NCBI GenBank assembly: GCA_019359325.1
Contig: JAHHHN010000019.1
Location: 59,874 to 123,873 of the forward strand
Reading direction: 5' to 3'
Source: Mojavia pulchra JT2-VF2
GTDB taxonomy: Bacteria > Cyanobacteriota > Cyanobacteriia > Cyanobacteriales > Nostocaceae
DNA length: 64,000 bases
This document shows positions 8,891 through 17,556 of the stretch, one piece after another. The translations under genes and the position numbers were made by a program. Below the pieces are notes generated by a model that was not told the DNA's origin, did no database searches, and was given only the letters and a program-made list of their open reading frames with translations. Each line of letters starts with the position of its first letter. Positions within the stretch are counted from its first letter, which is position 1.

Positions 8891-9607
8891 ATGATGCTGA
8901 TTTCTTGGTTAACCCCCAGTCATTTTGTCATATTGGGGTTACAATTAGTTTTCGCGATCGCTCACAGTGGTGGAGCAGCTCTCAGACCTTGGGCAGAAAA
9001 ACACATTGGCCCAAGGCTTTATCGCATTTCCTTTGCCTTAGTCAGCTTGCCATTAGCTGTAATATTAATTATTTACTTTTTTAATCACCGTTATGATGGA
9101 TTGCAACTTTGGCAGGTGAAAGATGTACCTGGAGTCCGGCTCTTAGTCTGGGTGTTGTCAGCGATTTCCTTTTTGTTTTTGTATCCTGCCACTTTCAATC
9201 TACTAGAAATTGCTGCTATTCAAAAGCCTCAAGTCCATCTTTACGAGACGGGAATTATTCGCATCACTCGTCATCCCCAAATGGTAGGACAAATAATTTG
9301 GTGCGTTGCCCATACCCTTTGGTTAGGTACTACCTTTACCCTGATTACCTCGATTGGGTTGGTGTTGCATCACTTGTTTGGTGTTTGGCATGGGGATCGC
9401 CGTCTGGGTCAGCGTTATGGTGAAGCCTTTGAAGTTGTTAAACAGCGTACTTCAATTATTCCTTTTCGAGCTATTTTTGCAGGTCGTCAATCTCTCAAAT
9501 GGGAAGAATTTCTCCGCCCTGCCTATTTAGGAGTTACTATTTTTGTAGCTTTGCTTTGGTGGTCGCACCCCCTGTTGTTAGAAGCAACTAGTAAGATACC
9601 ATGGTAA
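8891..9607 (+). CDS. NnrU-family membrane protein, candidate zeta-carotene isomerase (Z-ISO)
   Basis: This 238-aa integral membrane protein has about six hydrophobic segments (7-25, 45-65, 85-108, 130-165, 205-225). It carries the NnrU/isoprenylcysteine-methyltransferase-like signature IRITRHPQMVGQIIWC (about 125-140), with H and R residues that bind heme in Z-ISO. Plant Z-ISO, which isomerises 15-cis-zeta-carotene, belongs to this family, and a cyanobacterial homologue has been implicated in the same light-independent step; whether this copy is that orthologue is inference. An ATG at 8894 is an equally good start. It is divergent from rbcR and upstream of trxC and ndhF. Confidence 0.75.
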   Translation: MMLISWLTPSHFVILGLQLVFAIAHSGGAALRPWAEKHIGPRLYRISFALVSLPLAVILIIYFFNHRYDGLQLWQVKDVPGVRLLVWVLSAISFLFLYPATFNLLEIAAIQKPQVHLYETGIIRITRHPQMVGQIIWCVAHTLWLGTTFTLITSIGLVLHHLFGVWHGDRRLGQRYGEAFEVVKQRTSIIPFRAIFAGRQSLKWEEFLRPAYLGVTIFVALLWWSHPLLLEATSKIPW

Positions 9608-10008
9608 TTTTAAGTGATCCCCAATATCATCAGATACTATCCAATAGATGAAAAGATGAGCTTATCAATTGTCACCAAATCAATGTAGGATAAATTCAAA
9701 TAGTTGTCAGTGGGGGTGCATTTAGTCGGATTGAGATTTTATATTGGTAGTTGCAGGTAAATCAGTTTTCTTGGGGAATAAATGACGGATTCAGTCTAAA
9801 TTACCAAGGCAAGCGGCTATCAGGAGTTGAACATCCAAAAAAGCCAGCGCGACATCCACGGTGGCTTTTTTGTCAGTGTTGCAATCAAGGCGCTCAATTT
9901 TTGTATAACTATCTGTACCTGAGACCACCATGTCTCAGCAACTGGCTTGCCAATTTCTTCTGCTAATAGTTAGTTTGATATCAAAACCCTATAAATTCTA
10001 GAGGCATC
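9608..10008. other. Intergenic region, NnrU-like to trxC
   Basis: This holds a strong hairpin at 9837-9871. The open stretch at 9751-9966 has no recognisable protein features and spans the hairpin, so I do not call it. Nothing else is recognisable. Confidence 0.4.
9837..9871. terminator. Bidirectional-type terminator hairpin
   Basis: AAAAAAGCCA (9837-9846) and TGGCTTTTTT (9862-9871) form a perfect 10-bp stem with a 15-nt loop; the T-run is part of the stem, as in intrinsic terminators. It is 230 bp after the NnrU-like stop and 137 bp before trxC, so it could end a leader or small RNA transcribed from the region 9610-9830. Confidence 0.6.
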
Positions 10009-10395
10009 ATGGTGTTGTCGGTTAGTGAGCGGACATTTACTCAAGAAGTTTTAGAATCTCCTATTCCGGTTTTAGTTAATTTTGAAGCACCTTGGTGTGG
10101 CTTGTGCCGCATCATCCATCCCCTGTTGTTGCAATTTAAAGCCCAATGCGGGGAGCAAATTAAATTAGTTGGGGTTAATGCTGACCAAAATTTCAAACTG
10201 TCTAACACTTATCGACTAAAATCATTGCCAACTTTACTGTTAATTGAAAATGGCACCATCCAGCATCGTCTGGAGGGTTTTCGTGGCAGAGAAGATTTAC
10301 GTCTAGCCTTAGAAGAAATTAAACTGAGCTACAGTAAGGAATCTATAACCTACAGTAGCGCTAAAACAGCAGACTTAGGATGTCGTTTATCCTGA
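10009..10395 (+). CDS. trxC: Atypical thioredoxin TrxC (WCGLC active site)
   Basis: This 128-aa thioredoxin-fold protein carries the active site APWCGLCRIIHP (about 28-39), with Leu replacing the usual Pro between the two cysteines. The cis-Pro is in SLPTLLL (about 75). WCGLC is the hallmark of TrxC, a thioredoxin subtype known only from cyanobacteria, whose redox properties differ from classical CGPC thioredoxins. After the domain there is a 15-residue tail with an additional Cys (DLGCRLS). It is a single gene with its own terminator at 10551-10584, upstream of ndhF and not obviously co-transcribed with it. Confidence 0.88.
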   Translation: MVLSVSERTFTQEVLESPIPVLVNFEAPWCGLCRIIHPLLLQFKAQCGEQIKLVGVNADQNFKLSNTYRLKSLPTLLLIENGTIQHRLEGFRGREDLRLALEEIKLSYSKESITYSSAKTADLGCRLS

Positions 10396-10746
10396 AGAAA
10401 GTCAACAGTAACATAGTTAATTATGAGTATTTTAACTCTTGACTATCAACATTTAAAGTGTAGGAATTACGCAAAAATATTATTTTTCCGTTTTCATGCG
10501 TAAGTTCTGAAGTATTGACTCGGCTGATAAAATCTAAAACCAAGCTTAACACCCCACCTAAAGGTCTTTGAGTGGGGTATTTTATGCTAAGAGGTGTGTG
10601 TCACAATTATTAACAGTTCCGAGTCAGACAGTTGCCTGTGGACGGAAAGTTGACCTCAACGGTGGCTAAATCTGTCCTAGTCTTTCAAAAGATAGTCAGC
10701 AGCACTGTCCTAACTTAGTCAAGAATCCTAAAAGTACGCGTCAGTG
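10396..10746. other. Intergenic region, trxC to ndhF
   Basis: This contains the trxC terminator and about 150 bp of ndhF upstream sequence. I see no gene or clear regulator site in the remainder. Confidence 0.4.
10551..10584 (+). terminator. Intrinsic terminator after trxC
   Basis: ACCCCAC (10551-10557) pairs with GTGGGGT (10572-10578), a 7-bp GC-rich stem with a 14-nt loop, followed by ATTTTATG. It is about 155 bp after the trxC stop. Confidence 0.65.
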
Positions 10747-12846
10747 ATGGAAGTAATCTATCAATATGCCTGGCTGATTCCTGTATTGCCGCTTTTAGGG
10801 GCAATGCTGGTTGGTCTAGGATTAATTTCGTTAAATCAGGTGACAAACCGCCTGCGGCAGCTCAACGCTGTAGTGATTATCTCCCTAATGGGAGCAGCGA
10901 TGGCGCTGTCGCTTGCCTTGCTGTGGAGCCAAATTCAAGGGCATCCAACTTATGTCCGCACCTTGGAATGGGCAGCAGCAGGTAATTTTCACCTGAGTAT
11001 GGGCTACACAATCGACCACCTCACAGCCCTCATGCTGGTGATTGTGACGACGGTAGCCTTGTTAGTCATGATCTACACCGATGGCTACATGGCTCACGAT
11101 CCTGGATACGTGAGGTTTTACGCCTATCTCAGTTTGTTTGGCTCCTCAATGCTGGGTCTGGTGGTCAGTCCCAACCTAGTGCAGGTTTATATATTCTGGG
11201 AACTGGTGGGGATGTGTTCCTACTTGCTGGTCGGCTTTTGGTACGATCGCAAGTCAGCAGCAGATGCCTGCCAAAAAGCCTTTGTGACCAACCGCGTGGG
11301 TGACTTCGGTCTTTTACTCGGCATTCTGGGGCTGTTCTGGGCGACAGGAAGCTTTGATTTCGGTGTGATGGGTGATCGCCTCGCTCAACTCGTACAATCA
11401 GGTTCTGTAAGCAATTCTCTTGCTGTCCTGTTGGCGATTTTAGTTTTCTTAGGGCCAGTTGCAAAATCAGCCCAATTTCCTCTGCACGTCTGGCTACCGG
11501 ACGCAATGGAAGGCCCCACCCCAATTTCTGCTTTAATTCACGCAGCAACGATGGTGGCGGCGGGTGTTTTCCTGATTGCCAGAATGTACCCAGTGTTTGA
11601 ACACGTCCCAGCAGCAATGAACGTCATTGCCTTTACTGGGGCATTCACCGCATTTTTGGGGGCCAGCATTGCGATTACCCAAAACGACATCAAAAAGGGC
11701 TTGGCTTACTCCACCATTTCCCAGCTTGGTTATATGGTGATGGCGATGGGAGTCGGTTCCTACACTGCTGGATTGTTCCACCTGATGACTCACGCTTATT
11801 TCAAAGCGATGCTGTTCTTAGGTTCTGGTTCTGTGATTCACGGTATGGAAGGAGTCGTCGGTCACGACCCAGCATTAGCACAGGATATGCGCTTGATGGG
11901 GGGACTGCGGAAGTATATGCCCGTCACGGGGATTACCTTCTTGATTGGTTGCTTGGCAATTTCTGGTATTCCACCCTTTGCCGGATTCTGGTCAAAAGAT
12001 GAAATTCTGGGGAATGCTTTTGAGGCTAATCCATTTCTGTGGATGATTGGCTGGCTAACTGCCGGTATTACTGCTTTCTATATGTTTAGAATGTACTTCA
12101 TGACATTTGAAGGCAAATTCCGGGGTACTGACGAGAAAATCAAGGACAAGCTCAAAAAAGCAGCTACAATCATCCTGGAATTGGAGTCAGAAGAACCAGC
12201 TCCAACTTTTGGGCCTGGGGCAATGAAAAAAGGCGAATTGGCTGCGACTGGTAGTCACCATGATTCCCATGACTCTCACGGGCATCATAGCGATACTCCC
12301 CACGAGTCTCCGTGGACAATGACTCTACCTTTGGCACTTTTAGCCGTCCCTTCGATTTTGATTGGTTTAGTAGGCACGCCCTACGCCAATTATTTCGAGG
12401 AGTTTATCTTTCCGCCCAGCGAAACCCTAACTGAAGTCCTAGAAAAAGCCGCCGAGTTCAACTCGACGGAATTTTACATTATGGCGGGGGCTTCCGTAGG
12501 AATTTCTTTGATTGGGATTACTTTGGCTTCCTTGATGTATTTGCAAGGGAAAATTAACCCAGCAGCGATCGCCGCCCAAATCAAGCCGCTTTACGAGCTA
12601 TCCCTCAACAAGTGGTACTTTGATGACATTTACCATCGTGTCTTCGTCATCGGCTTGCGTCGCCTAGCTAGACAGGTAATGGAAGTTGACTTCCGTGTTG
12701 TCGATGGTGCTGTTAACCTGACAGGCTTTTTTACCCTTGTGAGTGGCGAAGGTTTGAAATACCTAGAAAACGGTCGCGCCCAATTTTATGCCTTGATTAT
12801 ATTTGGGGCTGTTTTGGGCTTAGTGATTGTCTTTGGTATAACCTAA
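10747..12846 (+). CDS. ndhF: NADH dehydrogenase-like complex subunit NdhF (NDH-1 subunit 5)
   Basis: This 699-aa proton-pumping subunit of the cyanobacterial NDH-1 complex lies in the thylakoid membrane. It has about 16 transmembrane helices. Characteristic blocks are FWELVGMCSYLLVGFWYDR (about 147-165), AQFPLHVWLPDAMEGPTPI (about 240-258) and LIHAATMVAAGVFL, which carry the conserved Glu, Lys and His of the antiporter-like proton channel. A His-rich loop (about 503-518, HHDSHDSHGHHS) precedes the last helices, and the long lateral helix region ends the chain. ATG at 10747 follows an in-frame GTG at 10744. With the following ndhD it forms the NdhF1/NdhD1 pair expected for the respiratory/cyclic NDH-1L form; NdhF3/F4 would sit with CO2-uptake genes. 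Confidence 0.95.
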   Translation: MEVIYQYAWLIPVLPLLGAMLVGLGLISLNQVTNRLRQLNAVVIISLMGAAMALSLALLWSQIQGHPTYVRTLEWAAAGNFHLSMGYTIDHLTALMLVIVTTVALLVMIYTDGYMAHDPGYVRFYAYLSLFGSSMLGLVVSPNLVQVYIFWELVGMCSYLLVGFWYDRKSAADACQKAFVTNRVGDFGLLLGILGLFWATGSFDFGVMGDRLAQLVQSGSVSNSLAVLLAILVFLGPVAKSAQFPLHVWLPDAMEGPTPISALIHAATMVAAGVFLIARMYPVFEHVPAAMNVIAFTGAFTAFLGASIAITQNDIKKGLAYSTISQLGYMVMAMGVGSYTAGLFHLMTHAYFKAMLFLGSGSVIHGMEGVVGHDPALAQDMRLMGGLRKYMPVTGITFLIGCLAISGIPPFAGFWSKDEILGNAFEANPFLWMIGWLTAGITAFYMFRMYFMTFEGKFRGTDEKIKDKLKKAATIILELESEEPAPTFGPGAMKKGELAATGSHHDSHDSHGHHSDTPHESPWTMTLPLALLAVPSILIGLVGTPYANYFEEFIFPPSETLTEVLEKAAEFNSTEFYIMAGASVGISLIGITLASLMYLQGKINPAAIAAQIKPLYELSLNKWYFDDIYHRVFVIGLRRLARQVMEVDFRVVDGAVNLTGFFTLVSGEGLKYLENGRAQFYALIIFGAVLGLVIVFGIT

Positions 12847-13168
12847 GTTCAGTGCTTAGTCTTGAGTCCTGAGTTCTGAGTGCTGAGTTGTGAGTAAGAA
12901 AAAAATCAGAATTAGCAGCATCTATAACGCTCGCTACCTTTACTCAGCACTGTCTAGGTAAATAATGGCTTGTGTGAGCTTCAGTTGTTAGTGTTTAGGC
13001 AAAATGTATGTTGTATGGAGATGAAGGCGGGATCATAGATTTACCTACCTTCATCTTTCTTTATTTTTATTAAATCAACCTAACAAGGGAGACTAAATCT
13101 CCAAAAAGCTGTTACTTAATAGCTAGTGACTTTTTGCCAAACATGATTTTGATTGCAGATGAATTGCG
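12847..13168. other. ndhF-ndhD spacer with heptameric repeats
   Basis: At 12855-12895 there is a degenerate heptamer series of the TGAGTTC/TGAGTGC kind (STRR type). The rest carries no recognisable gene. The gap is long for an operon, so ndhD may have its own promoter. Confidence 0.5.
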
Positions 13169-14743
13169 ATGAATACAGCTAATTTCCCGTGGCTGACGAC
13201 GATTATCCTGTTGCCGATAGCAGCGTCGCTACTGATTCCCATCATCCCAGATAAAGACGGCAAAACAGTGCGCTGGTATTCCCTCATAGTAGGGCTGATA
13301 GATTTTGCACTGATTGTTTACGCTTTTTATACTGGGTACGATTTCTCGAATCCCGATTTGCAGTTGGTGGAGAGTTACCCTTGGGTACCACAAATGGATT
13401 TGAACTGGTCAGTAGGGGCAGATGGCTTATCGATGCCCTTAATTATTTTGACTGGATTCATTACCACGCTGGCGATTTTAGCAGCCTGGCCGGTAACATT
13501 TAAGCCGAAGTTATTTTACTTCTTGATTTTGGCAATGTATGGCGGTCAGATTGCTGTGTTCGCCGTCCAGGATATGCTGTTATTTTTCCTGGTCTGGGAA
13601 CTGGAACTAGTACCAATATACTTTCTGCTGTCGATTTGGGGAGGCAAAAAGCGACAATATGCAGCGACTAAGTTCATTTTATACACCGCTGGTGGGTCGT
13701 TGTTTATTTTGCTGTCTGCCCTGACAATGGGATTTTACGGCGATACAGTGACCTTTGATATGCGATCGCTCGCCCTCAAAGACTTTGCCCTAAATTTCCA
13801 ACTTTTACTATACGCAGGGTTCTTAATCGCCTACGCCGTCAAATTGCCGATTATTCCCTTGCATACTTGGCTACCGGATGCCCATGGTGAAGCTACAGCG
13901 CCAGTACATATGTTACTAGCAGGTATTCTCCTGAAAATGGGCGGTTATGCCTTAATTCGGATGAATGCCCAAATGCTCCCGGATGCCCACGCTTATTTTG
14001 CACCAGTCTTGGTGGTTTTGGGGGTAGTTAATATTATCTACGCTGCCCTGACATCCTTTGCCCAGCGCAACCTAAAGCGGAAAATTGCCTATTCCTCAAT
14101 TTCTCATATGGGCTTTGTCACCATTGGTATTGCCTCCTTCACAGATTTGGGATTGAGTGGGGCGGTATTGCAAATGGTTTCCCACGGGCTGATAGGGGCA
14201 AGTTTATTCTTCCTTGTAGGCGCGACTTACGACCGGACACACACCTTAATGTTGGATGAAATGGGTGGTGTCGGCAAGAGGATGAAAAAGATTTTCGCTA
14301 TGTTCACCGCCTGTTCGATGGCTTCTTTAGCATTGCCAGGAATGAGTGGTTTTGTAGCAGAGTTGATGGTGTTTGTAGGCTTTGCTACTAGCGATGCTTA
14401 TAATCCGACATTCAAAGTCATCGTAGTTTTCTTAATGGCAGTCGGAGTAATTTTAACTCCTATTTATCTGCTATCGATGTTGCGGGAAATTTTCTACGGT
14501 CAAGAGAACGAAGAATTAGTTTCTCACCAAGCACTGATAGATGCTGAACCCCGTGAAGTGTTTATCATCGCCTGTTTGTTAGTCCCAATTATTGGTATTG
14601 GTTTCTATCCGAAGTTGCTGACTCAGATGTATGACGCTACAACTGTACAACTGACGGCGAGGTTGCGTGATTCAGTGCCAACGTTGGCACAGCAAAAAGA
14701 AGCACCAAAAGTTTCCTTGATTGCGCCGGAAATTGGTAATTAG
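13169..14743 (+). CDS. ndhD: NADH dehydrogenase-like complex subunit NdhD (NDH-1 subunit 4)
   Basis: This 524-aa polytopic thylakoid subunit of NDH-1 is a second antiporter-like proton channel. It has about 14 transmembrane helices. Typical NuoM/NdhD blocks are [20 protein letters not shown] (about 138-157), [20 protein letters not shown] (about 222-241) and [18 protein letters not shown], with the conserved Glu, Lys and His. The C-terminal tail is soluble and ends [12 protein letters not shown]. The place beside ndhF suggests NdhD1, used in respiration and PSI cyclic electron flow. A strong terminator follows at 14778-14806. Confidence 0.95.
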   Translation: MNTANFPWLTTIILLPIAASLLIPIIPDKDGKTVRWYSLIVGLIDFALIVYAFYTGYDFSNPDLQLVESYPWVPQMDLNWSVGADGLSMPLIILTGFITTLAILAAWPVTFKPKLFYFLILAMYGGQIAVFAVQDMLLFFLVWELELVPIYFLLSIWGGKKRQYAATKFILYTAGGSLFILLSALTMGFYGDTVTFDMRSLALKDFALNFQLLLYAGFLIAYAVKLPIIPLHTWLPDAHGEATAPVHMLLAGILLKMGGYALIRMNAQMLPDAHAYFAPVLVVLGVVNIIYAALTSFAQRNLKRKIAYSSISHMGFVTIGIASFTDLGLSGAVLQMVSHGLIGASLFFLVGATYDRTHTLMLDEMGGVGKRMKKIFAMFTACSMASLALPGMSGFVAELMVFVGFATSDAYNPTFKVIVVFLMAVGVILTPIYLLSMLREIFYGQENEELVSHQALIDAEPREVFIIACLLVPIIGIGFYPKLLTQMYDATTVQLTARLRDSVPTLAQQKEAPKVSLIAPEIGN

Positions 14744-14777
14744 GTAGAGATTGATAGGTTAAATTAGTACTATTTTG

Positions 14778-14806
14778 AGGGCAGTTTTTATACCTGCCCT
14801 TTTTTT
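14778..14806 (+). terminator. Intrinsic terminator after ndhD
   Basis: AGGGCAG (14778-14784) and CTGCCCT (14794-14800) form a 7-bp stem with a 9-nt loop, followed by a run of T to 14806, about 35 bp after the ndhD stop. Confidence 0.85.
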
Positions 14807-14849
14807 ATTGCAGGTAGGATGGATTGTAATTGATATCGATATCTAATAC

Positions 14850-14885
14850 CAATTCGTAATTCGTAATTCATAATTCGTAATTACG
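14850..14885. repeat. Short tandem repeat (AATTCGT type)
   Basis: Several imperfect copies of AATTCGTAATTC lie head to tail. This is a typical spacer tandem repeat of Nostoc-group genomes. Confidence 0.7.
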
Positions 14886-15030
14886 AAATTACAACAGCAT
14901 CTGGGAATTGAAGTTTGAATTTGCTGCCGAACTTTAGAGAATTGACATAATACCGTTTCACTAGTAGATATTTATGCGTATTAATTTATTCTTACAATCT
15001 ATCTAGAATTTAAATCTAGCAAAAATCCTC

Positions 15031-15774
15031 ATGTTAAACTACAATCCGCTACATTGCTTGCCATCTTCCGAAGAGCTACTCGACTCTGACGACATACCCG
15101 TGGATAATGAACTACAAGATTTGATTCCCAGTTTATTGAAAGCCACGCTCGCTCTGGTCTGGTCAGACCATTGGGATTGGTTTTTTGGCGTTCGTATGGG
15201 TATTTATTACGACCCTAACCAACCAGCTATTGCCCCTGATGGCTTTCTCAGCTTAGGAGTTAAGCGATTTGTTGATGAGGACTTGCGCTTAAGTTACGTT
15301 TTATGGGAAGAAAATAAGCTGCCAATGTTAGTGCTAGAGGTTGTTTCTCCAACATATCGGGGAGAATATAGCACCAAGAAAGAATTTTATGCCAAAGAAT
15401 TAGGAATTTTGTACTACGTTGTGTATAGTCCCCTACGCCGTAAAAAGCCTCATCTGGAAGTGTATCGCTTAGTAGATGGAGAATATATTCTCATGTCTGG
15501 AAATCCCGTTTGGCTACCAGAGATTGGTTTAGGAATTGGGCGAGAACGGGGAATTTATCAAGGTATAGCGCGGGAATGGTTGTACTGGTACAACGAAGAA
15601 GGACAAAGGCTACTGACACCAGAAGAACGGATTAAAGAAGCAGAAGAATGGGCAACTTTTGAGCAACAACGGCGTGTGGAAGCAGAACAGCATCAATTGT
15701 TGGCAGAACAGCGGACGCAACTTTTAACAGAAAGGCTAAAGGCGTTGGGTGTAGATCCTGAAAATTTGGCTTGA
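15031..15774 (+). CDS. Uma2 family putative restriction endonuclease-like protein
   Basis: This 247-aa protein belongs to the Uma2 family (PD-(D/E)XK fold), hugely expanded in cyanobacteria and of unclear function. Visible core: PDGFLSLGV (about 68-76), then LVLEVVSPTYRGEYSTKKEF (about 100-119), which gives the E-x-V-S and K of the nuclease-like site, then LGILYYVVYSP (about 127-137). A C-terminal Gln/Glu-rich coiled coil (about 190-240, EEWATFEQQRRVEAEQ) is common in this family. It is a single gene at the edge of the accessory region. Confidence 0.88.
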   Translation: MLNYNPLHCLPSSEELLDSDDIPVDNELQDLIPSLLKATLALVWSDHWDWFFGVRMGIYYDPNQPAIAPDGFLSLGVKRFVDEDLRLSYVLWEENKLPMLVLEVVSPTYRGEYSTKKEFYAKELGILYYVVYSPLRRKKPHLEVYRLVDGEYILMSGNPVWLPEIGLGIGRERGIYQGIAREWLYWYNEEGQRLLTPEERIKEAEEWATFEQQRRVEAEQHQLLAEQRTQLLTERLKALGVDPENLA

Positions 15775-15978
15775 AGTTGCCAATTCATCTATTAATTTGC
15801 ACGCAAAAGTGAAGACATTTGCGTGGAATACATTGCGTAAGGGTACAACATTGTTCCTTATGGTATGTCGTATCTCAACGAGAACCAGTTTTAATTTGTA
15901 CATTGACTCGTTGCCAAAATTAAAGCTGCATTCATGTTTATTGGCTTGATATTTAGGGAAATATCTATAAAGAAAATT

Positions 15979-16197
15979 TCACAGGGTTTCTGGATCTAAC
16001 TCTTGGGTTTTGCCTGCTTGATCTTCAACCAAAGCCGCAGCTGCAAGTTTAGCCAGCACATCATGAGATTGTGCAAATGCTTTGTCCCAACGGGCTTCGT
16101 CTTCAAGTTCTTCCAGGATGAGTGCAGCAATAGCATCTTGCTCATTCTCAGGAAGTAGTTTTACTCGTGCGATCGCCTCTTCAAGTAGCTGGGCCAT
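15979..16197 (-). CDS. Solitary antitoxin-like small protein
   Basis: This 72-aa acidic helical protein (MAQLLEEAIARVKLLPENEQ) is of a type common in cyanobacteria as the antitoxin half of RelE/ParE-like modules. Its central LILEELEDEARWDKAFAQS is typical of the family. No toxin frame follows between 15780 and 15970, so it appears orphaned. Its first 15 codons and the upstream 120 bp are duplicated at 16989-17156, where the reading frame is broken. Confidence 0.6.
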   Translation of the reverse strand: MAQLLEEAIARVKLLPENEQDAIAALILEELEDEARWDKAFAQSHDVLAKLAAAALVEDQAGKTQELDPETL

Positions 16198-16320
16198 ACT
16201 GTGATGTTGCTGTCAAAAAAACCTGCTACTTATTTTACCGTTCTGTTATGGTTCAAAGGTTTGGGTATTTTTAAGCGATCGCTCATTTTTTAGCTTATCT
16301 ACTGATGTGTAGGCGATCGC
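16153..16320. repeat. 168-bp direct repeat, copy A
   Basis: This spans the 5' end of the solitary antitoxin-like gene and its upstream region. It matches 16989-17156 in the same orientation with scattered substitutions; both copies end in AGGCGATCGC. The repeats bracket the MazF-type toxin-antitoxin pair. Confidence 0.8.
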
Positions 16321-16328
16321 CTTATTGG

Positions 16329-16676
16329 CTATGGGTTAAGATCATCCAAATTAGCAAGAGCTATCTTGACACAGGCACGAACACCTTTCCAATCACCTTC
16401 GGACAAATGACCAATCAAAACTAAATTAGCAGAAGGGGGTAGAGTGACGATAAAACTTCGGAAAACAGACGCAACCCGCAAGCTTGCCGCTGCCCAATCT
16501 TGAAGTGCATAGTCAGTCACGCCCAGTAAGGTTGTCTGAGTAGTTATCAGTCCGATGATCACATCAGAACGGATGGTGTTATATGTAGTGGACGACAGAA
16601 CTACAGCAGGACGACGCTTAATACCAGTGACACCTGGGAAATCGACTGTGACCACATCACCAGGATTGAATGTCAC
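16329..16676 (-). CDS. MazF/PemK-family toxin
   Basis: This 115-aa protein is a type II toxin of the MazF/PemK endoribonuclease fold. The signature FNPGDVVTVDFPGVTGIKRR (about 3-22) with RPAVVLSS (about 22-29) is the family's N-terminal beta-strand block and catalytic Arg region, and SVFRSFIVTLP plus IGHLSEGDW are the later conserved blocks. Such toxins cleave mRNA in the cytosol. It starts with GTG at 16676 inside the stop of the upstream antitoxin gene (4-bp overlap), a tight translational coupling typical of toxin-antitoxin pairs. Confidence 0.85.
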   Translation of the reverse strand: MTFNPGDVVTVDFPGVTGIKRRPAVVLSSTTYNTIRSDVIIGLITTQTTLLGVTDYALQDWAAASLRVASVFRSFIVTLPPSANLVLIGHLSEGDWKGVRACVKIALANLDDLNP

Positions 16677-16897
16677 TCAGCTATCTCCTGACTTTCAGGA
16701 AACATCGAAGCTGCATACTGTAACGAGAAAGATGCTACCTCAACCTGATCTTGCTCAGTCCAAGTATCACTATAGTCAATGACAGATAAATTTTGCTGAA
16801 CTAGATCATTAAGAATCAGATTTGCTAAACGTAACCGTTCATCTGGTGACAGGTTACTTACAAATTGTCTATATATTTCTTGAGCAGTAGTAGACAT
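16673..16897 (-). CDS. Antitoxin of the MazF-type pair
   Basis: This 74-aa protein is encoded immediately upstream of the MazF-like toxin with a 4-bp overlap. It is helical and acidic at the C-terminus (WTEQDQVEVASFSLQYA), consistent with an antitoxin whose tail wraps the toxin. I see no classical AbrB/SpoVT domain, so it is not a canonical MazE. The identification rests mainly on gene position and size. It should repress the pair's promoter as a complex, as is usual in such modules. Confidence 0.7.
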   Translation of the reverse strand: MSTTAQEIYRQFVSNLSPDERLRLANLILNDLVQQNLSVIDYSDTWTEQDQVEVASFSLQYAASMFPESQEIAE

Positions 16898-17307
16898 AAT
16901 CAGTCCTTCTGTCCCTAGTTTTTGTTCATAAAACTTTGATTACCTTTCACCTGATTTTCCGATGTGCTCAAGTTGTAGATTTCAGAGAAAGTAGTTTTAC
17001 TCATGCGATCGCCCCCTCAAGTAGCTTGGTCATAGCTGTGATGCTGCTGTAAAGAAAGACCTGCTATTTATTTTACCGTTTTGTTATGGTTCACAGGTTT
17101 GGGTACTTTGAAGCGATCGCTTGTTTTTAGCTTGTTACTAATGTGTAGGCGATCGCTACCTTGCATCCAAATATATTCTCCAATTTCTGCTTCCTAAATG
17201 GTGATTAGATGCTTACTGAGGGAAATATAAGTATAAGAGGATGCTTTTTTCTATGTCTTACTCGTAGATGAAGAGTAACCAACTACTAATTACATTAGGA
17301 GTATTTT
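16898..17307. other. Spacer with the decayed repeat copy
   Basis: Besides the duplicated segment at 16989-17156, this spacer leads into the next plus-strand gene, which has TTAGGAG 8 nt before its ATG at 17308. No other gene is seen. Confidence 0.5.
16989..17156 (-). pseudogene. 168-bp direct repeat, copy B, with a remnant antitoxin 5' end
   Basis: This matches copy A at 16153-16320. The start codon of the antitoxin-like gene is preserved (17033-17031, minus strand) and the frame reads MTKLLEGAIA before a TGA where copy A has CGA. Similarity ends a few codons later. This is a truncated, nonsense-mutated duplicate of the 5' end and upstream region of the solitary antitoxin-like gene. Confidence 0.75.
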
Positions 17308-17556
17308 ATGATTCCGATTCTCTTGGGTGCTGCTGCTTTGGCTACTGGAGCCGTCGGAGCGCTAAAAGGTGCTGAAGGTATTGGCAATATGAAGCAGGCA
17401 AAGGAAATTGGTGAACAGGCTCAACAAAAATATGAAAGTAGCTTGCAAAACTTAAAAGCAGCCTGGGAAATTACCAACCAGTCAGCAGAAGGTCTATGGA
17501 CAAATGCAGATTCGTGTCAAGCAGAATACAATTGCACAATTCATAGCTTTTATTGA
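17308..17556 (+). CDS. N-terminal part of a probably frameshifted Ala/Gly-rich protein
   Basis: This 82-aa frame opens with a glycine-zipper-like hydrophobic segment (MIPILLGAAALATGAVGALKG), then a charged helical stretch with KEIGEQAQQKYESSLQNLKA. Around 17500 the meaningful sequence passes to the +1 frame, so the last dozen residues are probably out of frame. With the following frame it would make one protein of about 320 residues. It has a good ribosome-binding site (TTAGGAG). I do not recognise the family. Confidence 0.55.
   Translation: MIPILLGAAALATGAVGALKGAEGIGNMKQAKEIGEQAQQKYESSLQNLKAAWEITNQSAEGLWTNADSCQAEYNCTIHSFY

Noticed and set aside
9780..9835. tRNA-like segment (GGAGTTGAACATCC)
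   Set aside because: No cloverleaf can be built and there is no acceptor stem.
9751..9966. Plus-strand 71-aa frame upstream of trxC
   Set aside because: It runs through the terminator-like hairpin at 9837-9871 and resembles no protein family.
11165..11793. Minus-strand frames inside ndhF
   Set aside because: They are antisense shadows of a strongly conserved membrane protein gene.
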